A DNA stretch of 37,714 nt, from contig NZ_LOPV01000297.1 of NCBI RefSeq assembly GCF_001469865.1, positions 1 through 37,714 of the forward strand, written 5' to 3'. The notes beneath the pieces are model-generated. The model was not told the DNA's origin, made no database searches, and saw nothing but the letters and a program-made list of their open reading frames with translations. Shown piece after piece: positions 22,738 to 31,081 of the stretch. The DNA comes from Haloferax profundi (GTDB lineage Archaea > Halobacteriota > Halobacteria > Halobacteriales > Haloferacaceae). Position 1 is the stretch's first letter. Every line of letters starts with the position of its first letter. Both the position numbers and the translations under genes were made by a program.

Positions 22738-23663
22738 TGTCGCTCGAAGACGCCTTTGCCGACGGCCCCGCGTTCATCCCGTACCTCGCTGCCGGCGACC
22801 CGGACTACGAGTCGTCGCTCGAATACGTCGAAGCACTCGAACGCGGCGGTGCGGACATCATCGAACTCGGCCTCCCCTTCTCCGAACCCATCGCGGAGGG
22901 ACCGACCATCCAGAACGCCGTCGTTCGGTCACTCGAAGGCGGCATGACGCCGACGCGGTTCTTCGAGTTCGTCGAAGACCTCGACGTGTCGGTGCCGCTG
23001 GTCTGTATGACCTACTACAACCTCATCTATCGGTACGGGGAGAGCGAGGCGCAAGGCACCTCAGATGCGAGTAGTGCGGAGCGAAGCTCCGCAGACTGTC
23101 GAGCGGCAGAGCCGCGAGACGACGGTGAAGCCGCGAGCAAAGGCCCCCGCCCCTTCGTCGAGAAGGCGGCCTCCGTGGGAATCGAAGGACTCGTCGTCCC
23201 CGACCTGCCCGCCGAGGAGTCCGGCCCTCTGCGTGAGGCGTGTGACGAGTTCGGCCTCGACCTCGTGTTCATCGTCGCGCCGACGACGCGCGGGGAACGC
23301 CTCGAACGCATGATGGAACAAGTCTCCGGATACGTCTACGTGCAGGCCCGCCTCGGCACGACGGGCGCGCAGACGGACGTGTCCGACCAGACCGGTGCGT
23401 CCCTCGACCGGTTGGCGGGATACGACGTACCCAAGGCCGTCGGGTTCGGAATCAGCAGCGGTGAACACGCCGAGCGAATCGTCCGAAGCGGTGCCGACGG
23501 CATCATCGTCGGAAGTGCCCTCGTGGACATCGTGGCGCAGGGTCACGAACGAGGAACAGACCCCGAAGCCGTCGCAGACCGCCTCGAATCGCTCGCCCGC
23601 GAACTCAAAGACGGTGCAGTGGCGGGAACCTCGCAACGCCCACCGCATCCGGAACGCACATAA
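22737..23663 (+). CDS. trpA: Tryptophan synthase alpha subunit with an internal insertion
   Basis: A 308-residue TIM-barrel enzyme that cleaves indole-3-glycerol phosphate and passes indole to Trp[53 protein letters not shown] and [15 protein letters not shown] are conserved, as are [13 protein letters not shown] and [12 protein letters not shown]. The aspartate corresponding to E. coli Asp60 is glutamate (IAEGPTIQ, Glu54); the catalytic glutamate is Glu43. Between YRYG and PFVEKAA, where homologues have about four residues, there are about 38 (residues 102-139), rich in Ser, Ala, Glu and Arg and encoded by hairpin repeats. I recall the H. volcanii protein as 277 residues. ATG 22737 (TGATG overlap with trpB) is preferred to GTG 22734. 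Confidence 0.92.
   Translation: MSLEDAFADGPAFIPYLAAGDPDYESSLEYVEALERGGADIIELGLPFSEPIAEGPTIQNAVVRSLEGGMTPTRFFEFVEDLDVSVPLVCMTYYNLIYRYGESEAQGTSDASSAERSSADCRAAEPRDDGEAASKGPRPFVEKAASVGIEGLVVPDLPAEESGPLREACDEFGLDLVFIVAPTTRGERLERMMEQVSGYVYVQARLGTTGAQTDVSDQTGASLDRLAGYDVPKAVGFGISSGEHAERIVRSGADGIIVGSALVDIVAQGHERGTDPEAVADRLESLARELKDGAVAGTSQRPPHPERT
23075..23133 (+). repeat. Three consecutive triloop hairpins inside trpA
   Basis: Hairpin 1 (23075-23093): TGCGGAGC-GAA-GCTCCGCA, a perfect 8-bp stem with a GAA triloop and the core GCGAAGC, a sequence known for exceptional stability as a DNA mini-hairpin. Hairpin 2 (23098-23120): GTC...GCGGC-AGA-GCCGC...GAC with two consecutive G-A mismatches. Hairpin 3 (23123-23133): CGGT-GAA-GCCG with one wobble pair. 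All three lie within the segment absent from typical TrpA and keep the frame open. Confidence 0.75.
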
Positions 23664-23687
23664 CTACTCTGCCACCCTTTCTCATAC

Positions 23688-24488
23688 ATGAACACTGACG
23701 TTGGAATTTCGGCACGACTCGAACGCATCTCCACAGGCGGACGATACCTCATCGTCCCGATGGACCACGGCATCACACTCGGCCCGGTCAAAGGCCTCGT
23801 GGACATCGAATCGACGATAGACAGCATCACACGCGGCGGCGCGGACGCCGTCCTCACACACAAGGGGACAGCACCCCGCGTACACCCAAACAAGAACGGG
23901 AAAGGATACATCGTGCACGTCAATGGCTCGACGGTCATCGGCCCGGACGAAGAAGACAAACGCCTCACCGGCACCGTCGAAGACGCCCTCCGCGTCGGTG
24001 CCGACGCCGTCTCGTTCCACATCAACGTCGGGTCGGAGTACGAACCCGACCAGATGACGCAACTCGCAAACCTCTGTTCTCGCGCCGCTGACTTCGGTGT
24101 CCCCGTCCTCGCCATGGCCTACGCCCGTGGCCCCGGTATCGACGAGAAGGATCCCGAAGCCCTCGCCCACGCCGTCCGACTCGCCGAGGAAGTCGGTGCA
24201 GATATCGTCAAGACGGCCTACAGCGGCGACCCAGAGTCCTTCAGTCGCGTCGTCGAGGCGACGCGCCTCCCAGTCGTCATCGCCGGCGGCAGTCGCGGCA
24301 CCGACCGTGAGACTGTCGAGATGGTCCGCGGAACGATGGACGCCGGCGCCGCGGGTGTCTCGATGGGCCGGTCCATCTTCCAGCACGACGACCCCGAAGC
24401 AATCACGCGCGCCGTGAGCGCCGTCATCCACGACGACGCCGACGTCGAGACGGCCCTCGAACGCGCTGGTCTCGGTATCGAAGCCTAA
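23688..24488 (+). CDS. aroA': ADTH synthase (2-amino-3,7-dideoxyheptulosonate synthase)
   Basis: A 266-residue class I aldolase-fold enzyme that starts the archaeal route to 3-dehydroquinate, joining L-aspartate semialdehyde with 6-deoxy-5-ketofructose phosphate. Key blocks: YLIVPMDHGITLGP (D26), GADAVLTHKG, AVSFHINVGSEYE and GADIVKTAYSGD with the Schiff-base lysine K175. The phosphate-binding end reads VVIAGGSRG and GVSMGRSIFQ. This distinguishes it from ordinary fructose-bisphosphate aldolase mainly by genomic context: trpCBA ends 24 bp upstream, and dehydroquinate synthase II lies downstream. UniProt-style symbol aroA' is used; it has also been called fba2. Confidence 0.92.
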   Translation: MNTDVGISARLERISTGGRYLIVPMDHGITLGPVKGLVDIESTIDSITRGGADAVLTHKGTAPRVHPNKNGKGYIVHVNGSTVIGPDEEDKRLTGTVEDALRVGADAVSFHINVGSEYEPDQMTQLANLCSRAADFGVPVLAMAYARGPGIDEKDPEALAHAVRLAEEVGADIVKTAYSGDPESFSRVVEATRLPVVIAGGSRGTDRETVEMVRGTMDAGAAGVSMGRSIFQHDDPEAITRAVSAVIHDDADVETALERAGLGIEA

Positions 24489-24587
24489 CCTCTCTTTTCG
24501 ACTCTCAGGGACGGGTCACGATTTCGCGGACGCGGACCGTTTCGAGCGGACGCCACACATAGATAGGTCGGCCACGAAAGACGACCG

Positions 24588-25007
24588 ATGCACGTCACGA
24601 TGTGGGGATTCGACGTGGACCTCGACGAGCGACTGGTCGAGGGAGCACCAGACGACCTACGGGCGCAACTCGCGGAGTACGAACTCGGTGAGCGACAGAC
24701 GTTCGACGCCGAGGTCCAGATTCCAGACTCGTTCACCGGCAAAGTCATGAAGGCGATGCTGGCGATTCCCTACGGAGAGACGCGCACCTACGGCGATATT
24801 GCGGCCGAACTCGACAGTCACCCAGTGGCGGTTGGACAAGCGTGTGGTCGAAATCCCGTTCCACTGGTCGTCCCGTGTCATCGCGTGGTCGGGGCAGACT
24901 CACTCGGTGGGTTCTCTGCTGCTGGCGGCGTCGATTTGAAGCAGGCACTGCTCACTCACGAGTCGGCAGACGACCCAGAGCAAACGGGACTCGACGCCTT
25001 CTACTGA
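24588..25007 (+). CDS. ogt: Methylated-DNA--protein-cysteine methyltransferase
   Basis: A 139-residue suicide DNA-repair protein that moves alkyl groups from O6-guanine to its own cysteine. The HTH is SFTGKVMKAMLAIPYGETRTYGDIAAEL; the conserved arginine-finger region is GQACGRNPVPLVVPCHRVVG, with the acceptor C97 in PCHRV; the following loop GADSLGGFSAAGGVDLKQALL is typical. The N-terminal domain is short, as in the compact archaeal forms. It starts 99 bp after the ADTH synthase and may be separately expressed. It contrasts with the cysteine-less homologue at the far end of the trp operon. Confidence 0.93.
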   Translation: MHVTMWGFDVDLDERLVEGAPDDLRAQLAEYELGERQTFDAEVQIPDSFTGKVMKAMLAIPYGETRTYGDIAAELDSHPVAVGQACGRNPVPLVVPCHRVVGADSLGGFSAAGGVDLKQALLTHESADDPEQTGLDAFY

Positions 25008-26148
25008 ACTACGACTCGATTGGTGTCTCGCTGTAGAGCCAGGATTTTCCCAGTATTTGCGCCGGTAGCACGGCCACTGTCGTCTCGGTCATCGAAGACT
25101 CGATGAATTTCTTCGCCGAGCCAATTTAATATCGCATTATTTGGTTTATCACTAGCTCGGGACGTTTCGACAATCTCGGGTGGATTGCGTTCTACCTGCC
25201 CAATACGGGAGAATAGCCGTTCATCTCGCGGAACGCTCGTGTCGTCGAAGGTCTGGTTCTTTCTCGGTTCGGCAGGATGTGTTTCAGAGTAGTCGAAACA
25301 CTTGGTACTCCCACGCAACCTCGTGGTGGGCGTCGAGGGGGCCGATGTCGCCATTGCCCCTTGGAGTTCCCCCTCTCGATTGTCGGGTCTCAGCACACAA
25401 CCGTGGTGTCCTGCGAGGTCAGCATCAAAACGGGTGACGGTGGGCGAGGATTCTTCAGTTCTGACCGACTCACCGAACATACTCGGCTAACTCTTGTTCC
25501 TCTCGGTGTGCGGAGGGGAAGGTACACTCGTAGTTGCGCTCCGAAATCAGAGTTCGGTGTCGAACCACCCCGTCACTCGCGTGACCTCGAGCGTTCGATG
25601 TGGAGTCGGGCAGGTTCTCTAGCGACTTCTTCCAACAGCGAGATTCACCGTTTATGCAGGTGCCTCTTCCCGGCGTCTACCCCCGGGGTCGAGCGTCGAA
25701 GGGCGCGATTCTCTGAGCAGAGGGAAACTGACACTCACGCAGACCTCGGTTTGCGCGACGACGACCTGTTGTAGCACTCTGTGGTGTCTCGGTCCGTCGC
25801 CCATTTTTCAGGTAGGTGTCGCCGCAATAACACGGTGACCGCTAGGGGCGGTCCACTCAATCGATATACTGTGCCCCGCTGCTTCCGAGTCTGGACTACC
25901 TGACCTGTGGATTTCACGTGTCCAAACCCCCGAAATGCGATGGAACCTGGCACGTAACCGAAGGCCGACACCGACTCCCGATGCTGTGGGCCGCCGAATC
26001 GGCTGTTTGTGTCCCATATCGACGCTATAAATGATATGGCGCTATACGAAATTGCACCGTCGCCGGAACTGTCGAGTGCACCCGAAACGCCGTGCTGTCG
26101 GTTGATTCATCCGCCACGTTCAAGCCTGCCCACCGAGTTTGGTCGATA
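25008..26148. other. 1.1-kb region without recognisable genes
   Basis: No conserved protein or RNA is recognised. Open frames exist on both strands (the longest on the minus strand, 25001-25480, 159 codons), but their translations look composition-biased or start inside ogt and resemble no family I know. Base composition differs from the neighbours, with AT-rich patches such as around 25128-25152, and several CTAG tetramers (near 25151, 25620 and 25842). The right end holds the inverted repeat and TATA-like box at 26014-26039. The pattern suits a decayed element or relic genes, but no terminal repeats or target duplications were found by eye. Confidence 0.45.
26014..26039. promoter_or_regulatory. 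Inverted repeat flanking a TATA-like box
   Basis: CCATATC (26014-26020) and GATATGG (26033-26039) are perfect inverted arms around GACGCTATAAAT, which contains a TATA-like element; CGCTATA recurs at 26040. The nearest rightward gene starts at 26149, so a promoter here would give a leader of roughly 90-95 nt. It could be an operator-promoter for dehydroquinate synthase or a remnant of the preceding region. Confidence 0.4.
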
Positions 26149-27324
26149 ATGACACGAAGCGTCTGGCTCAAAGCCGACGATACGGTCGGCGACTGGGAGA
26201 CGCGGAAGCGACGCATCACGGCAGGCCTCGAAGCGGGCGTCGATTGGGTCCTCGTCGACCAAGACGACGTCGAGAAGGTTCGCGAACTCGGTGACGTCAA
26301 GGTCGCTGCGTTCCGAACGGACGCGGACGTCCACGTGATGGAAGCAGAAGAAGACGACGAACCCGAACCGTCCGCCGACGCCTACATCGTCGGGAAGGAT
26401 GGCGAGGGCGACGGCACCGTCGAGCTTCCGTCTGACTTCTCTGGGTCTGCAGACCTGACGACGCTCCGCCGCGGCGACGACCGAACCAATGGGTCGTACG
26501 TCCGCATCCTGAGCAAAGACTACGAAGCGTTCGCCGAAGAGGCCGCTCACGACGGTGACTACACCATCGTCGTCGGCGAAGACTGGACTATCATCCCGCT
26601 GGAGAACCTCATCGCGCGCATCGGCGACGAGACGGACCTTATCGCCGGCGTGACGAGCGCCGACGAGGCGCAAGCCGCCTTCGAGACGCTCGAAATCGGT
26701 GCCGACGGCGTCCTCCTCGACAGCGACAACCCCGACGAAATCCGCCGAACCTGCGAGGTTCGTGACGAGGCCGAACGCGAGCGACTCGATTTGGTCTGGG
26801 CAGAAGTCCAAGAAGTCGAGCGCACGGGCATGGCAGACCGCGTCTGCGTCGATACCGGGTCGCTCATGGAACACGACGAGGGCATGCTCGTCGGGTCGAT
26901 GTCACGTGGTCTCTTCTTCGTCCACGCGGAGACGGCCGAATCACCGTACGTCGCTTCCCGCCCGTTCCGCGTCAACGCCGGTGCGGTCCACGCCTACGCT
27001 CGGACGCCGGACGGCGGCACGACGTATCTCTCCGAACTCGAGAGTGGTGACGAGGTCCAAATCGTCGACCAGAACGGCCACACTCGCGAGGCAATCGTCG
27101 GACGCGTGAAGATAGAAAAACGGCCGATGTTCCGCATCACCGCCGACTACGAGGGTGACCGAATCACGACGCTCCTCCAGAACGCCGAGACCATCAAGGT
27201 CCACACGCGAGACGGTCGGACTGCGGTCACGGACCTCGAAGCGGGCGACGAACTACTCATCTACTACGAAGATACGGCGCGACACTTCGGCGAAGCAGTC
27301 GAAGAGAGTATCATCGAGAAGTAG
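26149..27324 (+). CDS. aroB': 3-dehydroquinate synthase II
   Basis: A 391-residue archaeal-type enzyme that converts the ADTH product to 3-dehydroquinate by NAD-dependent oxidative deamination and cyclisation. It begins [20 protein letters not shown], standard for haloarchaeal members. Conserved blocks include [68 protein letters not shown] and [28 protein letters not shown]; the beta-rich C-terminal half (from about 300) ends [21 protein letters not shown]. The ATG at 26149 is chosen over an ATG 19 codons upstream for its family match. With the ADTH synthase and aroD it completes the early aromatic pathway in this region. Confidence 0.92.
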   Translation: MTRSVWLKADDTVGDWETRKRRITAGLEAGVDWVLVDQDDVEKVRELGDVKVAAFRTDADVHVMEAEEDDEPEPSADAYIVGKDGEGDGTVELPSDFSGSADLTTLRRGDDRTNGSYVRILSKDYEAFAEEAAHDGDYTIVVGEDWTIIPLENLIARIGDETDLIAGVTSADEAQAAFETLEIGADGVLLDSDNPDEIRRTCEVRDEAERERLDLVWAEVQEVERTGMADRVCVDTGSLMEHDEGMLVGSMSRGLFFVHAETAESPYVASRPFRVNAGAVHAYARTPDGGTTYLSELESGDEVQIVDQNGHTREAIVGRVKIEKRPMFRITADYEGDRITTLLQNAETIKVHTRDGRTAVTDLEAGDELLIYYEDTARHFGEAVEESIIEK

Positions 27325-27357
27325 CGCCCGCCGGCGGGTTCGAACACCTGCAGTCGG

Positions 27358-27753
27358 TCATTCTTCGACGTAGTGCCACTCGAGTTCGGTCGCACACCAC
27401 GGACAGAAGTCGAGACTCTGGTCGAGTTCGCCCCCACAGACCGGACAGGTCGGCTTGCCGTCTTTGGTCTGGCCGGGGATTCGCATCCCGACGCGATACG
27501 CGTCCAGCGCACTCAAGAACAACAGCGCCACGACGGGCACCGTCACCTCTGTCGGGAGCGAATCGACAGACGCCGTCGCTGGGTCCGAAAACGTCGAGAC
27601 CAACACGAGACCCGCGCCGAGGACGAACGTGAACCACGCGATTGCGCGTCGCCACTCCCGGAGGTAGACGTGCCCAGCGCCAGCGATTCCGAGAGATGCG
27701 CCTAGTACGCCAACGAGGGCGGCGACGACGGCGCGGCGACGAGCGTCTGGCAT
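27358..27753 (-). CDS. Small membrane protein with C-terminal zinc ribbon
   Basis: A 131-residue protein with three hydrophobic segments (AVVAALVGVLGASLGIAGAGHV, AIAWFTFVLGAGLVLVSTF, VTVPVVALLFLSALDAYRVG) and a cytoplasmic zinc ribbon at the end: CPVCGGELDQSLDFCPWC, a perfect CxxC-x10-CxxC. The topology fits a membrane-tethered zinc-ribbon protein of a haloarchaeal DUF (possibly DUF7575); function unknown. A TATA-like TTTAAAT near 27778-27785 overlaps the end of aroD and leaves about 25-30 nt to the ATG. A single TGTACA adjoins this box. Confidence 0.72.
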   Translation of the reverse strand: MPDARRRAVVAALVGVLGASLGIAGAGHVYLREWRRAIAWFTFVLGAGLVLVSTFSDPATASVDSLPTEVTVPVVALLFLSALDAYRVGMRIPGQTKDGKPTCPVCGGELDQSLDFCPWCATELEWHYVEE

Positions 27754-27780
27754 CGTGCGTTGGGCTCAACGTCTGTACAT

Positions 27781-28476
27781 TTAAACGTCCGGATTGCTGG
27801 ACAGGTCGGCCACGAGCGACCGAAGTGTCTGAACGTCGTACTGTCCCGGTGCGGTGGCGTCGGCAGGGTCGACGGGCGCGTACCCAATCTTCGACCCGTA
27901 GACTGGTGCGACTGCGCGGGTGTGTCTCCCTGCTTCGCCCATCGCCATGGTCGCCACCGTATCACCCCACTCGGTCGCCGCCCGAGTCACGTCGAGGAGG
28001 CGAAGCGCGTCGGCGTTCGAGTGTGCGGTGACGGCGAGTTTTCCAACGTCGCCGAGCGTCGCCGCCTCGTGGAGAAGGTCGGTGAGTTCGGTCCGGGCGG
28101 GCGTCCGGTCGAAGTCGTGGACGGATGCGACGACTGTCGCCCCCGCTGCCCGTGCTCTGGCGGCGGCATCAGCGCCGACGTCTGCACGGAGACAGGCGAG
28201 CTCGATATCGACGGCCGCGACGGCGTCGAACTCGGTGGCGGCGACGAGGGTGTCGAGGCGGTCGACGTCGGCGGTGTCGGCTTCACCGCCTTCCCACTCG
28301 GCACGGTTCGTCGCCAGAATCGGCAGGTCTCCGTCGTACTCGTCGAGCGCGTCGAGTGGGTCGTCTGCGAGGTCCATCCGGAATTCGACGGCGTCCGCGA
28401 CACCTCGGGCCGCCGGTTCGTCGGCCAAGTCTGCGGTACTCGCCGCGAGGACGAACGAGTCGAACGACAGGTCCAT
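27781..28476 (-). CDS. aroD: 3-dehydroquinate dehydratase, type I
   Basis: A 231-residue class I aldolase-like enzyme dehydrating 3-dehydroquinate to 3-dehydroshikimate, the third step of the shikimate pathway. Active-site residues: the EFR block (EFRMDLADD, residues 31-39), H120 in ASVHDFDRTP and the Schiff-base K146 in VGKLAVTAHS, 26 residues apart as in characterised enzymes. The C-terminal GSKIGYAPVDPADATAPGQ is typical. The promoter-like CCTTTAGTA (about 28497-28505, minus strand) implies a leaderless message. It faces dehydroquinate synthase on the opposite strand with the small membrane gene between, and ends 27 bp from that gene's start. Confidence 0.93.
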   Translation of the reverse strand: MDLSFDSFVLAASTADLADEPAARGVADAVEFRMDLADDPLDALDEYDGDLPILATNRAEWEGGEADTADVDRLDTLVAATEFDAVAAVDIELACLRADVGADAAARARAAGATVVASVHDFDRTPARTELTDLLHEAATLGDVGKLAVTAHSNADALRLLDVTRAATEWGDTVATMAMGEAGRHTRAVAPVYGSKIGYAPVDPADATAPGQYDVQTLRSLVADLSSNPDV

Positions 28477-28562
28477 ACTCTCTGCTCTGTCGGCCGATAC
28501 TAAAGGGGTGTCCGTGTCCGCAATCGACTCGTCGTGAGGCGGTCGGGTCGTTCTGTTAGCAG

Positions 28563-29675
28563 TCAGTCCGTGGCCTGTCCGTCTTCGGAGACGGCGTCCG
28601 GCGTCGAATTCACCGGGGTCGACTCCACGTCGGTCTCTGTGGGTGCGTCGAGTGGGTCGTGCTCGACAGTGAACACACGGTCCTCGTCGGACTGTGACTT
28701 CGTGACCGACGAGACAGTGTACAGTCGAATCTCGCGTTCCTGTTTCGTGACGACGGGAAAGTCGTAGTGTTCGGCGTCGTACGCCGGCCGGTCGTCTCTG
28801 TCGGCGACGAACGCCCGGTGTGCGTCGAGTCGGCGCTCGACTTCCTCTCGCGAGCGCGCTTCGATATCCTCGATTCGGTCTTCGAACGCCCGAATCAGGT
28901 CGGCGTCGAGGTCGTAGCCGACCGAGTTACGCCCCGCGAGCATGGCCGCCAGCGTCGTCGTCCCCGTCCCAGTGAAGGGGTCGAAGACGGTGTCACCGTA
29001 GACGGAGTACATCCGAATCAAGCGCAGTGGGAGTTCGACCGGGAAGGCCGCCGAGCGCTCTCGCGCGCCAGAGTCGAGGTGTTGGTCCGTCCCGGTGAAA
29101 TCCCAGAGGTCGGAGAACCAGCGGTTTCGTTCCTCCCAGAAGAAGGCGCTCTCGTAGCGCATCTCGTCACCCGGCGGAAACGACCGGGAGTCTCCCTTTC
29201 GCACGATGAGGACGTACTCGTGTTCGAGCGTGACGTAGGCGTTTGGCGGGAGCGTCCCCGACCCCATGAACTTCGTCAGTCGATTCGTCGGTTTTCGCCA
29301 GATGGCGTCGGGGAGCGGAACGAGTCCGCGTTCGGCAAGCGCCGTGAGGATTCGTGCGTGGTTGGGGTACTGTCGAAACGACCCGTCGAGACTCCGCGTC
29401 GCGTCGCCGACGTTCACACACGCGATACCGCCCGGCGCGAGGACGCGTTCGACTTCGTCCCACACCGCGTCTAGTTGCTCGTGCATCGACTCGAAGGCGG
29501 CGTCGCCGTCGCCCGCCGTGAGGGCACGGGCTACGCCCTCGTCACGTGCCGAAAAGAGGTCGTCCCACATCTCTATCATGGGATACGGCGGCGAGGTGAC
29601 GACGAGGTCCACGCTCCCGTCGGCGAGTCCACTGTCAGCGGCGTCGCCCACGCAGAGGGCGTGTTCCGTGCGCAT
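28563..29675 (-). CDS. zim: DNA methyltransferase Zim, CTAG-specific (orphan)
   Basis: A 370-residue beta-class amino-methyltransferase. The catalytic motif TSPPYPMIEMWDD comes first (TSPPY at 27-31), followed by the SAM-binding DPFTGTGTTTLAAML at about 232, the order seen in N4-cytosine/N6-adenine enzymes. The segment RKPTNRLTKFMGSGTLPPNAYVTLEHEYVLI lies between. The C-terminal 70 residues are acidic and low-complexity. In H. volcanii the orthologue is responsible for Cm4TAG modification, and no restriction partner is seen here. ATG 29675 is preferred to an in-frame start nine codons upstream because it precedes the first SAM-fold strand (EHALCVGDA). It is probably involved in replication or cell-cycle marking. 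Confidence 0.85.
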   Translation of the reverse strand: MRTEHALCVGDAADSGLADGSVDLVVTSPPYPMIEMWDDLFSARDEGVARALTAGDGDAAFESMHEQLDAVWDEVERVLAPGGIACVNVGDATRSLDGSFRQYPNHARILTALAERGLVPLPDAIWRKPTNRLTKFMGSGTLPPNAYVTLEHEYVLIVRKGDSRSFPPGDEMRYESAFFWEERNRWFSDLWDFTGTDQHLDSGARERSAAFPVELPLRLIRMYSVYGDTVFDPFTGTGTTTLAAMLAGRNSVGYDLDADLIRAFEDRIEDIEARSREEVERRLDAHRAFVADRDDRPAYDAEHYDFPVVTKQEREIRLYTVSSVTKSQSDEDRVFTVEHDPLDAPTETDVESTPVNSTPDAVSEDGQATD

Positions 29676-29830
29676 CGTAGAGTGGTGTTCACCCGACGAC
29701 AAAATGTTTCCCCCACCGACCAGTTCGCCTGCCGCGCGCAGAGTGAGCCATCACCCGGCGCTGTCGCTGGGGGTCGAATAACCGAAACGTACAGCAGTCG
29801 TCTCCACGCGCCGTCGGGAGCGTCGTCGAT

Positions 29831-30838
29831 TCAGACGAGTCCGAGGTTCTCCTCTGCTTCGAGGAGTTCGTGGTAGCGGTTGCGGATGGTGACTTCAGAG
29901 ATGTCTGCGACGTCGCTGACGGCGGCTTGCGTCGTCTTCTCGTTGGTGAGGAGTGCAGCAGCGTAGACGGCGGCGGCGGCGAGGCCGACCGGCGACTTGC
30001 CTGAGTGGACGCCCTTTTCCTTCGCGTTCTTCAGGAGTTTGCGCGCGCGCATCTTCGACTCGTCCGAGAGGCCGAGTTCGCTGGCGAACCGGGGGACGTA
30101 CTGCTCGGGGTCTGCGGGCTTGACTTCGAGCGAGAGTTCGCGCGCGATGTAGCGGTACGTGCGGGCGACTTCGCTCTTCTCGACGCGAGAGACTTCTGCA
30201 ATCTCGTCGAGAGAGCGGGGGACGCCGGCCATGCGGGCGGCGGCGTAGGTACAAGAGGTAGCGACGCCCTCGATGGAGCGACCGGGGAGCAGGTCGTCGT
30301 CGAGTGCGCGGCGGTAGATGACCGAGGCCGTCTCGCGGACGTTCTCGGGGAGGCCGAGCGCCGAGGCCATGCGGTCGATTTCGCCGAGTGCCTGCTTCAG
30401 GTTGCGCTCTTTGGAGTCGCGGGTGCGGAAGCGCTCGTTCCACTTGCGGAGACGCTGCATCTTCTGGCGCTGGCGAGCACCGAGGGAGTTCCCGTACGCG
30501 TCGCGGTCACGCCAGTCGATGTTGGTCGACAGACCCTTGTCGTGCATCGTGTTGGTCGTCGGGGCACCGACGCGGGACTTCTCGTCCTTCTCACGGGCGT
30601 CGAACGCGCGCCACTCTGGGCCGCGGTCGACGGAGTCGGCGGTGACGACGAGGCCACAGTCGTTACAGACGGTCTCACCGTGTTCGTCGTCGGTGACGAC
30701 GTGACCGCCGCACTCGGGACACTGCAGGGAGTCTCCTTTCGTGGTCTCGGATTCGGATTCGGTCTCCTGTCGGCCGTTTCGCTGGTTGTCTTCTCGCTGC
30801 TTTGCGCCGGGGTTTCGGGTCCAGATTCGTTCGCTCAT
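29831..30838 (-). CDS. tfb: Transcription initiation factor TFB
   Basis: A 335-residue TFIIB homologue that bridges TBP-bound promoters and RNA polymerase. After a disordered 38-residue N-terminus comes the zinc ribbon C40-PE-C43 ... C58-ND-C61, then the B-finger/linker PEWRAFDAREKDEKSRVGAPTT and two cyclin folds: SALGLPENVRETASVIYRRAL ... GVATSCTYAAARMAGVPRSLDEIAEV and SELGLSDESKMRARKLLKNA ... SPVGLAAAAVYAAALLTNE. ATG 30838 (MSERIWTRN) is the family start; longer in-frame extensions have no resemblance to TFB. Haloarchaea carry several tfb genes, so the paralogue number is left open. The TATA box near 30930 suggests a 60-nt leader. Confidence 0.95.
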   Translation of the reverse strand: MSERIWTRNPGAKQREDNQRNGRQETESESETTKGDSLQCPECGGHVVTDDEHGETVCNDCGLVVTADSVDRGPEWRAFDAREKDEKSRVGAPTTNTMHDKGLSTNIDWRDRDAYGNSLGARQRQKMQRLRKWNERFRTRDSKERNLKQALGEIDRMASALGLPENVRETASVIYRRALDDDLLPGRSIEGVATSCTYAAARMAGVPRSLDEIAEVSRVEKSEVARTYRYIARELSLEVKPADPEQYVPRFASELGLSDESKMRARKLLKNAKEKGVHSGKSPVGLAAAAVYAAALLTNEKTTQAAVSDVADISEVTIRNRYHELLEAEENLGLV

Positions 30839-30926
30839 GTATACGACGGCGGGTGCTCCGGGAAGGGGTGGGTAGAGGCGGCTAGAACCCGGATGCTGTC
30901 CGTAACACTCACGACCGCAGACGACT

Positions 30927-30936
30927 GCATAAATGG
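30927..30936 (-). promoter_or_regulatory. TATA-like box of tfb
   Basis: CCATTTATGC on the minus strand, about 90 bp upstream of the tfb ATG, which predicts a leader of roughly 60-65 nt. It lies in the 243-bp space shared with the divergent BtuF-like gene. Confidence 0.5.
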
Positions 30937-31042
30937 TTTGGTATCGTCCGCAGATTTGGCTAATTTTGCATGTGAGCGCCCCGCACACGGGCCAATAGAC
31001 TTCTCCTCCGAACTCCAGTCTGCTCCCGAACGAAGCGACGCG

Positions 31043-31054
31043 ATACATATTTTT
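31043..31054 (+). promoter_or_regulatory. TATA-like box of the BtuF-like gene
   Basis: ATACATATTTTT lies 28-39 bp before the ATG at 31082, matching a leaderless or near-leaderless start. Confidence 0.55.
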
Positions 31055-31081
31055 CACGCAGGTACGTCGTGACGTGTACCC

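Noticed and set aside
25001-25480. 159-codon minus-strand ORF beside ogt
   Set aside because: Considered as a relic transposase or regulator, but no motif could be recognised and it overlaps the end of ogt. It is kept only as part of the gene-poor region.
27774-27779. Single TGTACA near the promoter of the zinc-ribbon membrane gene
   Set aside because: One hexamer is expected by chance several times in this window. Without the 20-bp pair seen at trpC it is not evidence for a TRP box.
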